From a virus, in the IMG/VR virus record IMGVR_UViG_3300049783_000990, positions 1-22,268 of that record: a DNA stretch of 22,268 nucleotides. The stretch is one strand, 5' to 3'. The notes beneath the pieces are model-generated. The model worked only from the letters and a program-made list of their open reading frames with translations, was not told the DNA's origin and searched no databases. Below, one piece after another: positions 6,988-14,163 of the stretch. The translations under genes were made by a program, and so were the position numbers. Positions within the stretch are counted from its first letter, which is position 1. Every line of letters starts with the position of its first letter.

Positions 6988-7619
6988 TATAGTATCTTAC
7001 TAAAGAATTTAAGTATTTCTTTTTTCATATACTCTTGGGCTTTCGGGTCATGTTGTACCGCCTCAGCTAAGGTCAAAACTTTACGACCCTTTGCGTCTTG
7101 CTGCAATGACTCATATAACGGATCAGGCATTGCACCGGGGGCAGAAGGAGTAACTACCAAATCACATGTAACAAAGTTAAAACCATTTACATCACCATCA
7201 CTTCCAACATCACCAGTACCTCTACTAGAAACACCATACCGTGCACCACTTTCTGCTAGGATCTGTGCTATAAGGCCCATAGGCGTATCTAATAGCTCAG
7301 CTTTACCCATGGCATTAGCACCATCCATATACAATTCCTTGATTACATGAGATATTCTATCCATGTTAATAGTCAATGTTTGTGGATGATCTAGTTCACC
7401 AAATATACCACCGTGATCAGATATAATGGTGGCTGCATTATTTACGGCCTTGCTGATCTCATTCATCGGGTAATTTCTACCGTTTCTGTTTTTAATATCA
7501 GCCTGCATGTAGATACCTTTAAGATAGAATTTCTTCTTACCCTTCTTATCAGTAACTGCTTCAGTTATAATATTACCTTCATTCGGTTGAAGGGTTTCAA
7601 TTAATAGACCGGTTTTCAT
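6987..7619 (-). CDS. 21: Prohead core protease (T4 gp21-like)
   Basis: This serine protease cleaves scaffold and capsid precursors inside the prohead, in T4 after [L/I]-x-E. At 210 aa it is close to T4 gp21 (212 aa). Visible family features are YMQADIKNRNGRNYP (37-51), FGELDHPQ (73-80, with candidate catalytic His78) and YGVSSRGTG (128-136, with the candidate nucleophilic Ser). CDLVVTPSAPGA lies near residue 160. The N-terminus MKTGLLIE holds an L-I-E site, a possible autoprocessing point. It has an AAAGGTGG ribosome binding site and is the last gene of the head operon, ending in the bidirectional terminator. Confidence 0.92.
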   Translation of the reverse strand: MKTGLLIETLQPNEGNIITEAVTDKKGKKKFYLKGIYMQADIKNRNGRNYPMNEISKAVNNAATIISDHGGIFGELDHPQTLTINMDRISHVIKELYMDGANAMGKAELLDTPMGLIAQILAESGARYGVSSRGTGDVGSDGDVNGFNFVTCDLVVTPSAPGAMPDPLYESLQQDAKGRKVLTLAEAVQHDPKAQEYMKKEILKFFSKIL

Positions 7620-7629
7620 AATACCACCT

Positions 7630-8154
7630 TTATTTTTTGTCAGATTTTTTAGACTTGTCAGACTTGTTAGACTTGTCTTCCTTCTCGTCTACTTCACAGT
7701 CATCAACACCATCAGCTTCTTCTTTAGCTTCCGGTACGCACTTATTTACACGTTTGCCTTTATTTTTACCTGTGCCAGCCTGTGTGCCGTCTTTTTTGTA
7801 ACCATCCCAACACATTTCACCAGTGGACTCATCTATATTAAACCTGTCAGATAAGAAGGCGTAAAGTTGTTCAATGTCTTCGAATTCTTTAGAGAATTTT
7901 CCATCATCTGATACAAAATTAATACCAGAGTCCATATCACGGGCGTCAGATTTTATTTCTCCAACTTTCTTACCATTGATATTGACATCATCACCGCGTA
8001 GCTGGATACTACTATCACCGGTAAACTCTAATGCCATCTTAGTCTTTTCACTAATAAAGCTTTTAATATTGACACTTTCTTCGTCAGCATCCCCAGATGC
8101 AACAGCATCTACGAAAAGCGCCAATGATTCATATAATTTTTTCTTATCAGACAT
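7630..8154 (-). CDS. Putative prohead scaffold/core protein, 174 aa
   Basis: Lies directly upstream of gp21 in a head operon, a position held by core proteins in T4-like phages. It begins MSDKKKLYESL, containing L-Y-E, a potential gp21 site. The centre holds a small polar domain (VSDDGKFSKEFEDIEQLYAF and surroundings, to about residue 110). CWDGYKKDGTQAGTGKNKG follows, with KRVNKCV shortly after; I recall a similar Cys-Trp-x-Gly-Tyr...Cys-Val motif in other phage proteins without known function. The C-terminus is low-complexity Asp/Lys/Ser. The composition fits a disordered, proteolysed scaffold, but the role is inferred from place and composition only. Confidence 0.65.
   Translation of the reverse strand: MSDKKKLYESLALFVDAVASGDADEESVNIKSFISEKTKMALEFTGDSSIQLRGDDVNINGKKVGEIKSDARDMDSGINFVSDDGKFSKEFEDIEQLYAFLSDRFNIDESTGEMCWDGYKKDGTQAGTGKNKGKRVNKCVPEAKEEADGVDDCEVDEKEDKSNKSDKSKKSDKK
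7632..7677 (-). repeat. Degenerate coding repeat (Ser-Asp-Lys/Lys-Ser)
   Basis: The last codons of the 174-aa protein repeat a 9-12-nt unit around GACAAGTCT (read on the minus strand), encoding DKSNKSDKSKKSDKK. It makes a highly charged tail. Confidence 0.6.
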
Positions 8155-8170
8155 TACTAATTCTCCTTAG

Positions 8171-8413
8171 TTAATCGTTCGCTGCTACTGAAAGTTCCAT
8201 CCATTGACGGAATTTACGTGGGTTCAAGTATTCTTCACCATCATCACGTTCCAACTTTTCACAGTCTCGTTTTCGTTTTTGTGCCTTTCTGCTCTTACGA
8301 GTAGGGGCATCAACCTTTGTTAATTCATCATCTTCTTTATCTAGTACATTAGTAAATGGATCAAAATAATTATATTTTTCTGCTAAGTATGATTTAAATG
8401 ATTGTGTTTTCAT
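8171..8413 (-). CDS. Small basic head protein with capsid-targeting-like N-terminus, 80 aa
   Basis: Begins MKTQSFKSYLAEK, closely resembling the capsid-targeting sequence of T4 internal proteins (MKTYQEFIAEA in IPIII) and ending in the gp21-type site L-A-E. The remainder is highly charged, with the basic run RKSRKAQKRKRD (about 39-50) and an acidic/hydrophobic end. This is compatible with a small DNA-binding internal head protein or core component. The start overlaps the upstream gene's stop as ATGA, and a GGTGGTGG stretch can serve as ribosome binding site. Function inferred from the N-terminus and location; no family recognised for the body. Confidence 0.65.
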   Translation of the reverse strand: MKTQSFKSYLAEKYNYFDPFTNVLDKEDDELTKVDAPTRKSRKAQKRKRDCEKLERDDGEEYLNPRKFRQWMELSVAAND

Positions 8414-8592
8414 TCACCACCACCTTCACCAGAAGAGACTTCATCACCAATACCATATGTATCCTTGCGTTTCTTCCTAGGCTTCTTAGAAACCTTAGTT
8501 GAACCACCAGTGTATACATTGGGAATATTACCCCCCGATAGGTTGGTTTTATTACCACGAGATGATATATTTGTTATCTCTTCGAGTTTCAT
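8410..8592 (-). CDS. Small Gly/Lys-rich head-operon protein, 60 aa
   Basis: A 60-aa, apparently disordered protein: MKLEEITNISSRGNK, then a Gly/Asn/Thr-rich middle, a basic patch KKPRKKRK (about 36-43) and an acidic Gly-rich end. It is joined to both neighbours by overlapping codons (TAATG upstream, ATGA downstream), which is the main support that it is real. L-E-E at 3-5 fits the gp21 cleavage rule. Likely a prohead core or head accessory component by location; function unknown. Confidence 0.55.
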   Translation of the reverse strand: MKLEEITNISSRGNKTNLSGGNIPNVYTGGSTKVSKKPRKKRKDTYGIGDEVSSGEGGGE

Positions 8593-8747
8593 TACTCTTC
8601 ACTTTTCTCGGGAGCTTCTGTTAACTCACTGGTTGCACGTGCTGCTTTAGCGGCCATGACCGTATTAGATGCTTCCTGTGCAGCCTCGTGATCACCACGT
8701 GCCAACGCCATTACCATATTCCTAATTGTATCCTTATCTTCACTCAT
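8592..8747 (-). CDS. Prohead core protein, gp67/gp68-like, 51 aa
   Basis: A short gene that fills the gap between the 60-aa and 144-aa genes. The product reads MSEDKDTIRNMVMALARGDH, followed by EAAQEASNTVMAAKAARATS and an acidic end. It is a helical, Ala/Met-rich protein; GDHEAAQEASNTVMAAK follows the GD-x-x-x-A pattern I associate with small gp67/gp68-type prohead core proteins of T4-like phages. In T4 those genes lie between gp20 and gp21, as here. The start overlaps the end of the 144-aa gene by 8 nt and its stop overlaps the next ATG. At 51 aa it is shorter than T4 gp67 (80 aa). Confidence 0.7.
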   Translation of the reverse strand: MSEDKDTIRNMVMALARGDHEAAQEASNTVMAAKAARATSELTEAPEKSEE

Positions 8748-9174
8748 TGAATAATTCCTCCATATTGAGTTTGCCCTTTGTCAGGTCTGTATAAAAACTT
8801 TGTTCTAACTGTTCAACAATTTCTTGTCGTACATCTTCTGGGAACATATCTTCCCAAATCCTAGGTTCCTTACCTATATCCTTGGCATACCTTTTGGCAC
8901 CCTCGGTTACGATACGACCCCATGCTCTCTCTGCTAAGGTTGAATCATATTCACCCTTCTTCCAATGCTTATACAGTGTTCGCTTAATTGTGGGTATTTG
9001 CCCATTAAAGTAAGTGCTCTCACTAATAAATGATGCAAGTTCGTGTGTGATCCCTTCAACATCAAGGCTTTCTTTAATTGATTTCATTTTCTTGAATCCC
9101 CGAAGGTAATTGCCAAAAGATGCATCAACATCCTTATCTGTGCTTTCGGTAATGATATCGTTTAAAAATGACAT
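8740..9174 (-). CDS. Conserved head-operon protein, 144 aa
   Basis: Begins MSFLNDIITESTD, with the gp21-type site I-T-E at 8-10. The body is helical: HWKKGEYDSTLAERAWGRIV (about 70-89), then TEGAKRYAKDIGKEPRIWEDMF, a pattern I recall from uncharacterised proteins next to the portal in T4-like phages. GAGGGAAATTAA gives a good ribosome binding site, and a T4-type late promoter lies 33 nt upstream. It is the first gene of the five small genes leading to gp21. Probably a prohead assembly or head protein; exact role unknown. Confidence 0.75.
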   Translation of the reverse strand: MSFLNDIITESTDKDVDASFGNYLRGFKKMKSIKESLDVEGITHELASFISESTYFNGQIPTIKRTLYKHWKKGEYDSTLAERAWGRIVTEGAKRYAKDIGKEPRIWEDMFPEDVRQEIVEQLEQSFYTDLTKGKLNMEELFNE

Positions 9175-9206
9175 TTAATTTCCCTCGTAGATATGTCCAT
9201 ACTATT

Positions 9207-9214
9207 TATTTATA
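9207..9214 (-). promoter_or_regulatory. T4-type late promoter for the head-core operon
   Basis: TATAAATA on the minus strand, exact consensus, 33 nt before the start at 9174, in the 70-nt gap after the portal gene. It gives the prohead core genes a supply independent of the portal transcript, since core proteins are needed in more copies than the portal. Confidence 0.7.
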
Positions 9215-9244
9215 ATTAATTCACTACTTAAGTATAAAATGTGC

Positions 9245-10969
9245 TTATTTAGGTGCTGGCTTCTCTTCTGGTGGCGCAACTGCCTCTTCATCTTCACCGG
9301 TTGGGGTGTTACCGTCACCTTCTGGTCCAGCAGGATCATCTGGGTTATCAGCGTCCATATCGTCACCGCCGTCCATATCACCACCACCTTCTTCGCCACC
9401 TGATCCACCAAATGGTGATCCACCGCCCATCCCACCTTCAAACCCACCAGCCTCTGCATCTGCTGGGCGATACAACAATGGTAAGTCTCTATCGTCACCT
9501 GTGCCCTGTAACCCCTTTTCTTTACGTAGCATGTCTTCGTTCATGCGTATCTCATCTTTGGTTAGCCCTGCATATCGTTCAAGTATGAACCTCTTAGACA
9601 TATACTCAATACCTTCAACACTACCAAGGTTAGCAAGCATATCTGCGTCCATGGCCTGTTGTCTGGACTTGAAGTAATCAGATGGTTCTGGTAATGTTAT
9701 TCTGTAAATGGTTGGATCTATCTTTATCTCAGCCTCATACAACCAACGCTTAAATTCAGCATCAAGAACTTCTTCTAGGTATCGCTGTAGTCTTTGTATA
9801 TAGAGTGAGAATTTGATTTCCTGTAGATATGCTATGCCCACACGACCCTCATTACCAATAGCTTGGCCATCCTCAGTAGATGACCCAATATATGATGATG
9901 GTATGCGTAGTGCACGCCACATCTTTCTATAGAAATAATCCAGTTCTGTTAGTTCACCAAGTCCCTGACCACCCGGCAGTGTTTCTACCTTAGAACCCGA
10001 ACCATTTGGTCTAGTTGCAAAATAGAAATCTTCGTTTATACTTTGTGGGTTATATACCGACTCAACCTGTGATTTACCACCGTATCTACTAGGCACTTTC
10101 TTTTGCTTAATCTGATTGCGAAATTTTTCCAATACACCCGGAACTAGGTTGTCTGGGCGATTACCAACATCAATATAAAATACTCGTTTCTCTGGTGCCC
10201 TAGAAATTCTATAAATTAAAATAGAATCTTCTAATAGTTCTTTTTGTTTGAATACCTTATATGCTGGGCGTAATACTGAGATGCCAAACGGTGCCTCTTC
10301 CGACATATCATCTGATATGCAGAACCGGACAATCTTATCCTTATCCAATGGTCGTACATTCTTGTCGCCCATCTCACCAGTCGCCTGTGATTGGAAAGCA
10401 CCAGTGCTACCACCATTATTTGGATCATTATAGTCACCATTAACATACCAACCACGTATGTCAGTTATGTCATCCTCTGAAACAATAGCACCCACAACAT
10501 TCTTGGGGTGTATAAATTTAAAAGGTTTGTTTTTCTTATCATTACGTTCAAAGAAACAATCACCATACTTAATCATATTCCTAGCTACACTGAATAGACG
10601 CCCACCCTGCCAATTATGCACCTTAGTCCAAGTCTTGAGTGCTGCCCGTAATGTTGAAAAATGGTGTGATGGGATGTTTTCTTCTGATCCAGCCTCTATC
10701 ATCACATCCATAGGCAGTCTGGTCTTGGGGTTATTACCTGTCATTTCTTCGGCCATAATATCCAATGCACGGGAAACATCGATATCATTATCCATAATAT
10801 CATATTCTCGATAACGGGTTAGTCGGGTCGTAGATCCTTGGATGATTCGCTGATACCAACCATAGTTGCCATATAGCCCATTTGTGCCAGTAGAGTTCTG
10901 ATTATCAGATACTGACATATTTGGTGACTGGGGTGAAACTACTTTAAAATATGTGGTTAAGCTGCTCAC
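9245..10969 (-). CDS. 20: Portal vertex protein (T4 gp20-like)
   Basis: The portal forms the dodecameric ring at the unique head vertex, starts prohead assembly and is the DNA entry channel. At 574 aa it is slightly longer than T4 gp20 (524). Family features are YREYDIMDNDIDVSRALDI (53-71), the RAPEKRVFYIDVGN motif (257-270) and PGGQGLGELTELDYF near residue 330. The last 65 residues are a low-complexity Gly/Asp then Pro/Glu tail, not typical of T4. The start is GTG (10969), 7 nt after AGGA; an ATG two bases upstream is followed at once by TGA and cannot serve. A late promoter precedes it. Confidence 0.93.
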   Translation of the reverse strand: MSSLTTYFKVVSPQSPNMSVSDNQNSTGTNGLYGNYGWYQRIIQGSTTRLTRYREYDIMDNDIDVSRALDIMAEEMTGNNPKTRLPMDVMIEAGSEENIPSHHFSTLRAALKTWTKVHNWQGGRLFSVARNMIKYGDCFFERNDKKNKPFKFIHPKNVVGAIVSEDDITDIRGWYVNGDYNDPNNGGSTGAFQSQATGEMGDKNVRPLDKDKIVRFCISDDMSEEAPFGISVLRPAYKVFKQKELLEDSILIYRISRAPEKRVFYIDVGNRPDNLVPGVLEKFRNQIKQKKVPSRYGGKSQVESVYNPQSINEDFYFATRPNGSGSKVETLPGGQGLGELTELDYFYRKMWRALRIPSSYIGSSTEDGQAIGNEGRVGIAYLQEIKFSLYIQRLQRYLEEVLDAEFKRWLYEAEIKIDPTIYRITLPEPSDYFKSRQQAMDADMLANLGSVEGIEYMSKRFILERYAGLTKDEIRMNEDMLRKEKGLQGTGDDRDLPLLYRPADAEAGGFEGGMGGGSPFGGSGGEEGGGDMDGGDDMDADNPDDPAGPEGDGNTPTGEDEEAVAPPEEKPAPK

Positions 10970-10997
10970 ATTAAAATCCTATTCCTTGTATATGGTA

Positions 10998-11005
10998 TAT
11001 TTATA
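10998..11005 (-). promoter_or_regulatory. T4-type late promoter for the portal gene
   Basis: TATAAATA on the minus strand, exact consensus, 29 nt before the GTG start of the portal gene, in the 57-nt gap after the hub-like gene. Confidence 0.72.
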
Positions 11006-11026
11006 ATTCATAACTACATCTGTCAC

Positions 11027-12895
11027 TTATATTAAATCATCTGTTCTTTGGAGAGATAGATATTGATAAAAAGATCTACCCTTCCCCCCTCCAAACACAT
11101 TAACAACCCTAGTCATGTGGTAAAATTCATCAAAGTAAAACCTATTGGGAACATCATCGTTCTCAATCCCCTCTACATTAATTTGCGCTTCAAAAATTGT
11201 CAGCTTTACATACATTGGTTCAGTTTCTGGTTTAGGGTAGTAGTTAACTTCACCATCAACATCACTTACCACTTCTGCAGGATTCCTGTTCATATCTGAC
11301 ATGAGGTTGGGGTTTCCATGTATTATAAGGTCACATCTAGTCGTTTGGTCATATGAATCTGCATCTAATAATGTATAAATGTTTCCAGCCTGTTGTGCAC
11401 TTTCTAAACCATCTATCACGTGTGGGGCTGTCAAACTTCGCACACCACTATATAGTGTCTCATAAAACCCCAACTCCGGTGACCTTTCACTTGTTGATTG
11501 CTCCCTATCTGCAAACACGACACCTGCACCAACCGGACTCTCTTTTTGCTGCTCCAATACCACATCAGCAGACTGGTATCTTATGTTTGACCTCATTGAA
11601 ACAATATCAGTGTGCCTGCGCTCTGGGCCATCATTTATATAAAAATGTAAAGGATATATTCCAGTCCCCGGACCAGTGTTTGTTTTTTTGTCGGAAGGGT
11701 TGTTTGGTATTAAATATTTTCGAATTTTTATATTAATAACATATTCAGTTTTTGTCCTTATGGGTGTTATCGTAGTTTTGAAGGTTGTTTTATATTTAAC
11801 ACTTGCATCTTGGCCGATTGCCTTGGATAGGTACATGATCTTAGTTACAGCCTCGCATATAGTCGATCCTGCACTTATCGAGTAAACATTTATCCCCTTT
11901 TTATCTTGCACTACATCTGGTTGTTCGAATGGCATGTTTCGGTTATCTACTAAGTAATTTCTATATTCCTTATCCAAATCGACCTTAAATGTAAGTGGTA
12001 GGCTTTTATCTGGTCCTTTTTTTTGTTCCGGGGCTATTAGTATTTTATCCACAGTGTCACCACTTCGTATTTCACGAAGCCACAGTTGCAATTGCCCCTT
12101 ATGTGCGTACCTTTGTTGATTTAAATCTGCCTCAAACCCCTCAAATACATCCTGTAAGGTTACCATTGGTTTCGATAAATCTAACCGTTTCTTTCTTTCA
12201 GATGTATTAAATGTGTTATCGTCTGATCTAGTGGGAATCCCGCCGCCGCTTCCCTGAAACCCAGATGACGGTAACGTATTGTGGATGTTACCGTCTTTAT
12301 GTGTTATTGTGAACTGGTTCAATTCAGATAATGCTGGCAATAACCCAAGACTGTTTGATATACCAATTGCTTTCAATATGTGGTTTTTTGGTGTAGCGGA
12401 TTTTTTGGTTGGTAATGTTTCTATACTGTCTATATTAAAATAAAATGGCCGGGGGTAAATGTGGTCCTCATCACCATCCACATCCGAGTTAACCGAAAAT
12501 ATTGTCTTTAATACAAATGTTACATGTGATAATGATGTTCCCTTACCGAGGGTATCTAGAAGATTTACACGAAGAAAATCAAGAAACGAATACGCTACTC
12601 GCCTATCGGAAATAACTATTCTACCCACACTTGTTGATGTTATTATTCCTACTGTCGGGGCATAATTAAAATCCCACATAGCCTCCGATATACTAAACCG
12701 TTTATCATTTGTCTCATTCACAACCACCATGGTTTGGCCTACAAACGCATCACTTTTAAGCGGTTCCCCAACTATCGCTTTACCCGGATCAAAGCTTTCA
12801 AGTTTCACGGCATCCTCTGCGTATTCAAATGCTAAAAGTATGTGTCTGTGAGTTGATGTACCACCAACATCTAATGGGTTATTTGGTATAGACAT
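11027..12895 (-). CDS. Baseplate hub-like structural protein, 622 aa
   Basis: Third gene of a late unit that begins with a tube-cap-like gene and a gp53-like wedge gene. The N-terminal half has beta-rich segments (HRHILLAFEYAEDAV, RVNLLDTLGKGTSLSHVTFV). TICEAVTKIMYLSKAIGQDA (near residue 345) and TEYVINIKIRKYLIPN (near 385) resemble the domain pattern of gp27-type hub proteins. TTRCDLIIHGNPNLM (near 545) matches the diagnostic 'I-x-G-x-P' step seen in such hubs. It is much longer than T4 gp27 (391 aa), so gp27 identity is not certain. No lysozyme domain is evident. The ribosome binding site is weak; translation is probably coupled to the gp53-like gene ending at 12897. Confidence 0.55.
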   Translation of the reverse strand: MSIPNNPLDVGGTSTHRHILLAFEYAEDAVKLESFDPGKAIVGEPLKSDAFVGQTMVVVNETNDKRFSISEAMWDFNYAPTVGIITSTSVGRIVISDRRVAYSFLDFLRVNLLDTLGKGTSLSHVTFVLKTIFSVNSDVDGDEDHIYPRPFYFNIDSIETLPTKKSATPKNHILKAIGISNSLGLLPALSELNQFTITHKDGNIHNTLPSSGFQGSGGGIPTRSDDNTFNTSERKKRLDLSKPMVTLQDVFEGFEADLNQQRYAHKGQLQLWLREIRSGDTVDKILIAPEQKKGPDKSLPLTFKVDLDKEYRNYLVDNRNMPFEQPDVVQDKKGINVYSISAGSTICEAVTKIMYLSKAIGQDASVKYKTTFKTTITPIRTKTEYVINIKIRKYLIPNNPSDKKTNTGPGTGIYPLHFYINDGPERRHTDIVSMRSNIRYQSADVVLEQQKESPVGAGVVFADREQSTSERSPELGFYETLYSGVRSLTAPHVIDGLESAQQAGNIYTLLDADSYDQTTRCDLIIHGNPNLMSDMNRNPAEVVSDVDGEVNYYPKPETEPMYVKLTIFEAQINVEGIENDDVPNRFYFDEFYHMTRVVNVFGGGKGRSFYQYLSLQRTDDLI

Positions 12896-12896
12896 A

Positions 12897-13256
12897 TTAT
12901 TTACGTGGCCTGTTAGATGCGGACTTTCCTAATATTTCATAAAAAACCCTACTCTTTGACGGTAAAAATATTATCTTCCCCTCGGCTAATTCTTCATTTA
13001 TATCAACAATACTATTATACTGCAACACCAACCAACCAAGGTCATGTTTGCCATAATAGTCGAATGCAATCAAATCAGGCTTACCTGCGTATACCGTAGA
13101 TATGTTGTAGGTGACATCACTTGTATTATCTTTATCGTATGTTTTTCTCTCCCACCAACGTATAAACTTTTCACCAACGGAACTCTCCCCACCCTGAACA
13201 TACCGTGAGTTTTTCTTATACATTGATGATTTATCTGTGTAAAGTTTAAATGTCAT
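12897..13256 (-). CDS. 53: Baseplate wedge protein (T4 gp53-like)
   Basis: A 119-aa protein with the gp53 pattern: an N-terminal stretch with FIRWWERKTY (about 32-41), then PDLIAFDYYGKHDLGWLVLQ (56-75) and YNSIVDINEELAEGKIIFLP (76-95), a LysM-like fold ending in SKSRVFYEIL. T4 gp53 (196 aa) joins wedges around the central hub; this version is shorter, as in many distant T4 relatives. It lies 3 nt after the tube-cap-like gene and 1 nt before the hub-like gene, with an AGGATGG ribosome binding site. Confidence 0.8.
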   Translation of the reverse strand: MTFKLYTDKSSMYKKNSRYVQGGESSVGEKFIRWWERKTYDKDNTSDVTYNISTVYAGKPDLIAFDYYGKHDLGWLVLQYNSIVDINEELAEGKIIFLPSKSRVFYEILGKSASNRPRK

Positions 13257-13259
13257 AAT

Positions 13260-14006
13260 TTACCATCCTCTCAAATTTCCAACCTTAAATGCTGCTAGGT
13301 CAAACGAATTACCGGAGGTAGCATTTTGTGATATGGCGTTACCATCGGCGTCTTTACTTAGTGTGTATTTTAGGTCGTGAGACTCAATCAATGATATATC
13401 GATACTTTGTATTATTGGCACACTATATGCTCCACAATTTATATAGTCCACGTCGTCCGGGTAAGCTATACTAAAACTTGATAGTTGTACGGGTATCTCA
13501 TAAAATTGTGTACCGTATCCACTAAGTTTGAGTAATGGTGGTGATCCAAATGTCTCATGTTGTGACCTTATCGGTAACAACCAAGATCTTAATAAATTAA
13601 CGGCCAGATAGTTGGCCGTGGCCTCAGTTACACTCCTAGATACGAATTTTGCATTAATAGTAAACCTTCTATTATTAGTTACAGTGTATATTAAAATACC
13701 ACTTTCTCCCGGCAACCCAGAGTCTACATATTCTGCTTCCCTAGATTCAGAAATGGCTGGTGTGTGCTTAAATATAACAACATCATTTTTGTAAGATGCC
13801 TTATCCAGTGCCTCCTGTCCAGCTTGACTTCTTCTTCGTGTGAGATTGTTTTGAGCAGCAGCTAACCTATCAGGATATGCCAACCTATGAACATCATACG
13901 GTGTGTCTTTTATTTTTGCCAAATCCCGTTCAGCCCCAGCTACGTCAAAAATACGAGTTGCACGCCTTAACTGAACCTGTGTTGGTTCTATAGAGTTTGT
14001 GGCCAT
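13260..14006 (-). CDS. Baseplate tail-tube cap/initiator-like protein (gp48/gp54 type)
   Basis: A 248-aa protein. The C-terminal part has the order NLLRSWLLP...FGSPPLLKLSGYG...YEIPVQLSSFSIAYPDDVDY, which I associate with gp48-type tube-cap proteins of T4-like phages ('P-x-V-x-x-S-x-x-x-x-x-PDDVDY'). These proteins sit on the hub and start tail-tube polymerisation. It is shorter than T4 gp48 (364 aa) and gp54 (320 aa), so I cannot say which it replaces. It has a GAGGAATAG ribosome binding site, a late promoter 29 nt upstream and is the first gene of the baseplate unit. Confidence 0.65.
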   Translation of the reverse strand: MATNSIEPTQVQLRRATRIFDVAGAERDLAKIKDTPYDVHRLAYPDRLAAAQNNLTRRRSQAGQEALDKASYKNDVVIFKHTPAISESREAEYVDSGLPGESGILIYTVTNNRRFTINAKFVSRSVTEATANYLAVNLLRSWLLPIRSQHETFGSPPLLKLSGYGTQFYEIPVQLSSFSIAYPDDVDYINCGAYSVPIIQSIDISLIESHDLKYTLSKDADGNAISQNATSGNSFDLAAFKVGNLRGW

Positions 14007-14034
14007 TATTACTATTCCTCATTGAATACCATAA

Positions 14035-14042
14035 TATTTATA
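14035..14042 (-). promoter_or_regulatory. T4-type late promoter for the baseplate unit
   Basis: TATAAATA on the minus strand, exact consensus, 29 nt before the tube-cap-like start. No other exact box lies before 11005, so it probably drives all three baseplate genes. Confidence 0.72.
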
Positions 14043-14075
14043 ATTCGGAACAATAGTTATAAATTGTGAATAAGG

Positions 14076-14105
14076 TTGAACTTTCTTATACTTATATGGT
14101 ATAAT
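14076..14105 (+). promoter_or_regulatory. Sigma70-type promoter for the late sigma factor
   Basis: TTGAAC (14076-14081) and TATAAT (14100-14105) with an 18-nt spacer precede gp55 by about 60 nt. An early or middle promoter fits a factor that must be made before late transcription. A one-mismatch late box, TATAAATG (14130-14137), also lies upstream and could allow self-maintenance. Confidence 0.65.
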
Positions 14106-14113
14106 ATGGTAGT

Positions 14114-14128
14114 CCTTATAACATAAGG
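14114..14128 (+). repeat. Inverted repeat in the gp55 leader
   Basis: CCTTAT and ATAAGG are perfect 6-bp arms with a 3-nt spacer, starting 9 nt after the -10 box, at or just past the predicted transcript start. It could be an operator or a small hairpin at the 5' end of the mRNA. Confidence 0.45.
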
Positions 14129-14163
14129 GTATAAATGGAATAATAACAATAAAAAGGTAGTAA

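Noticed and set aside
9253-9677. Plus-strand reading frames rich in His and Pro/Ser opposite the portal C-terminus
   Set aside because: They are the complement of the Gly/Asp/Glu-rich portal tail; no ribosome binding site, and low complexity explains the open frames.
10202-10520. TATAAATT sequences inside the portal gene as late promoters
   Set aside because: They mismatch the consensus at the last base, lie inside coding sequence and have no start codon at the usual distance in their orientation.
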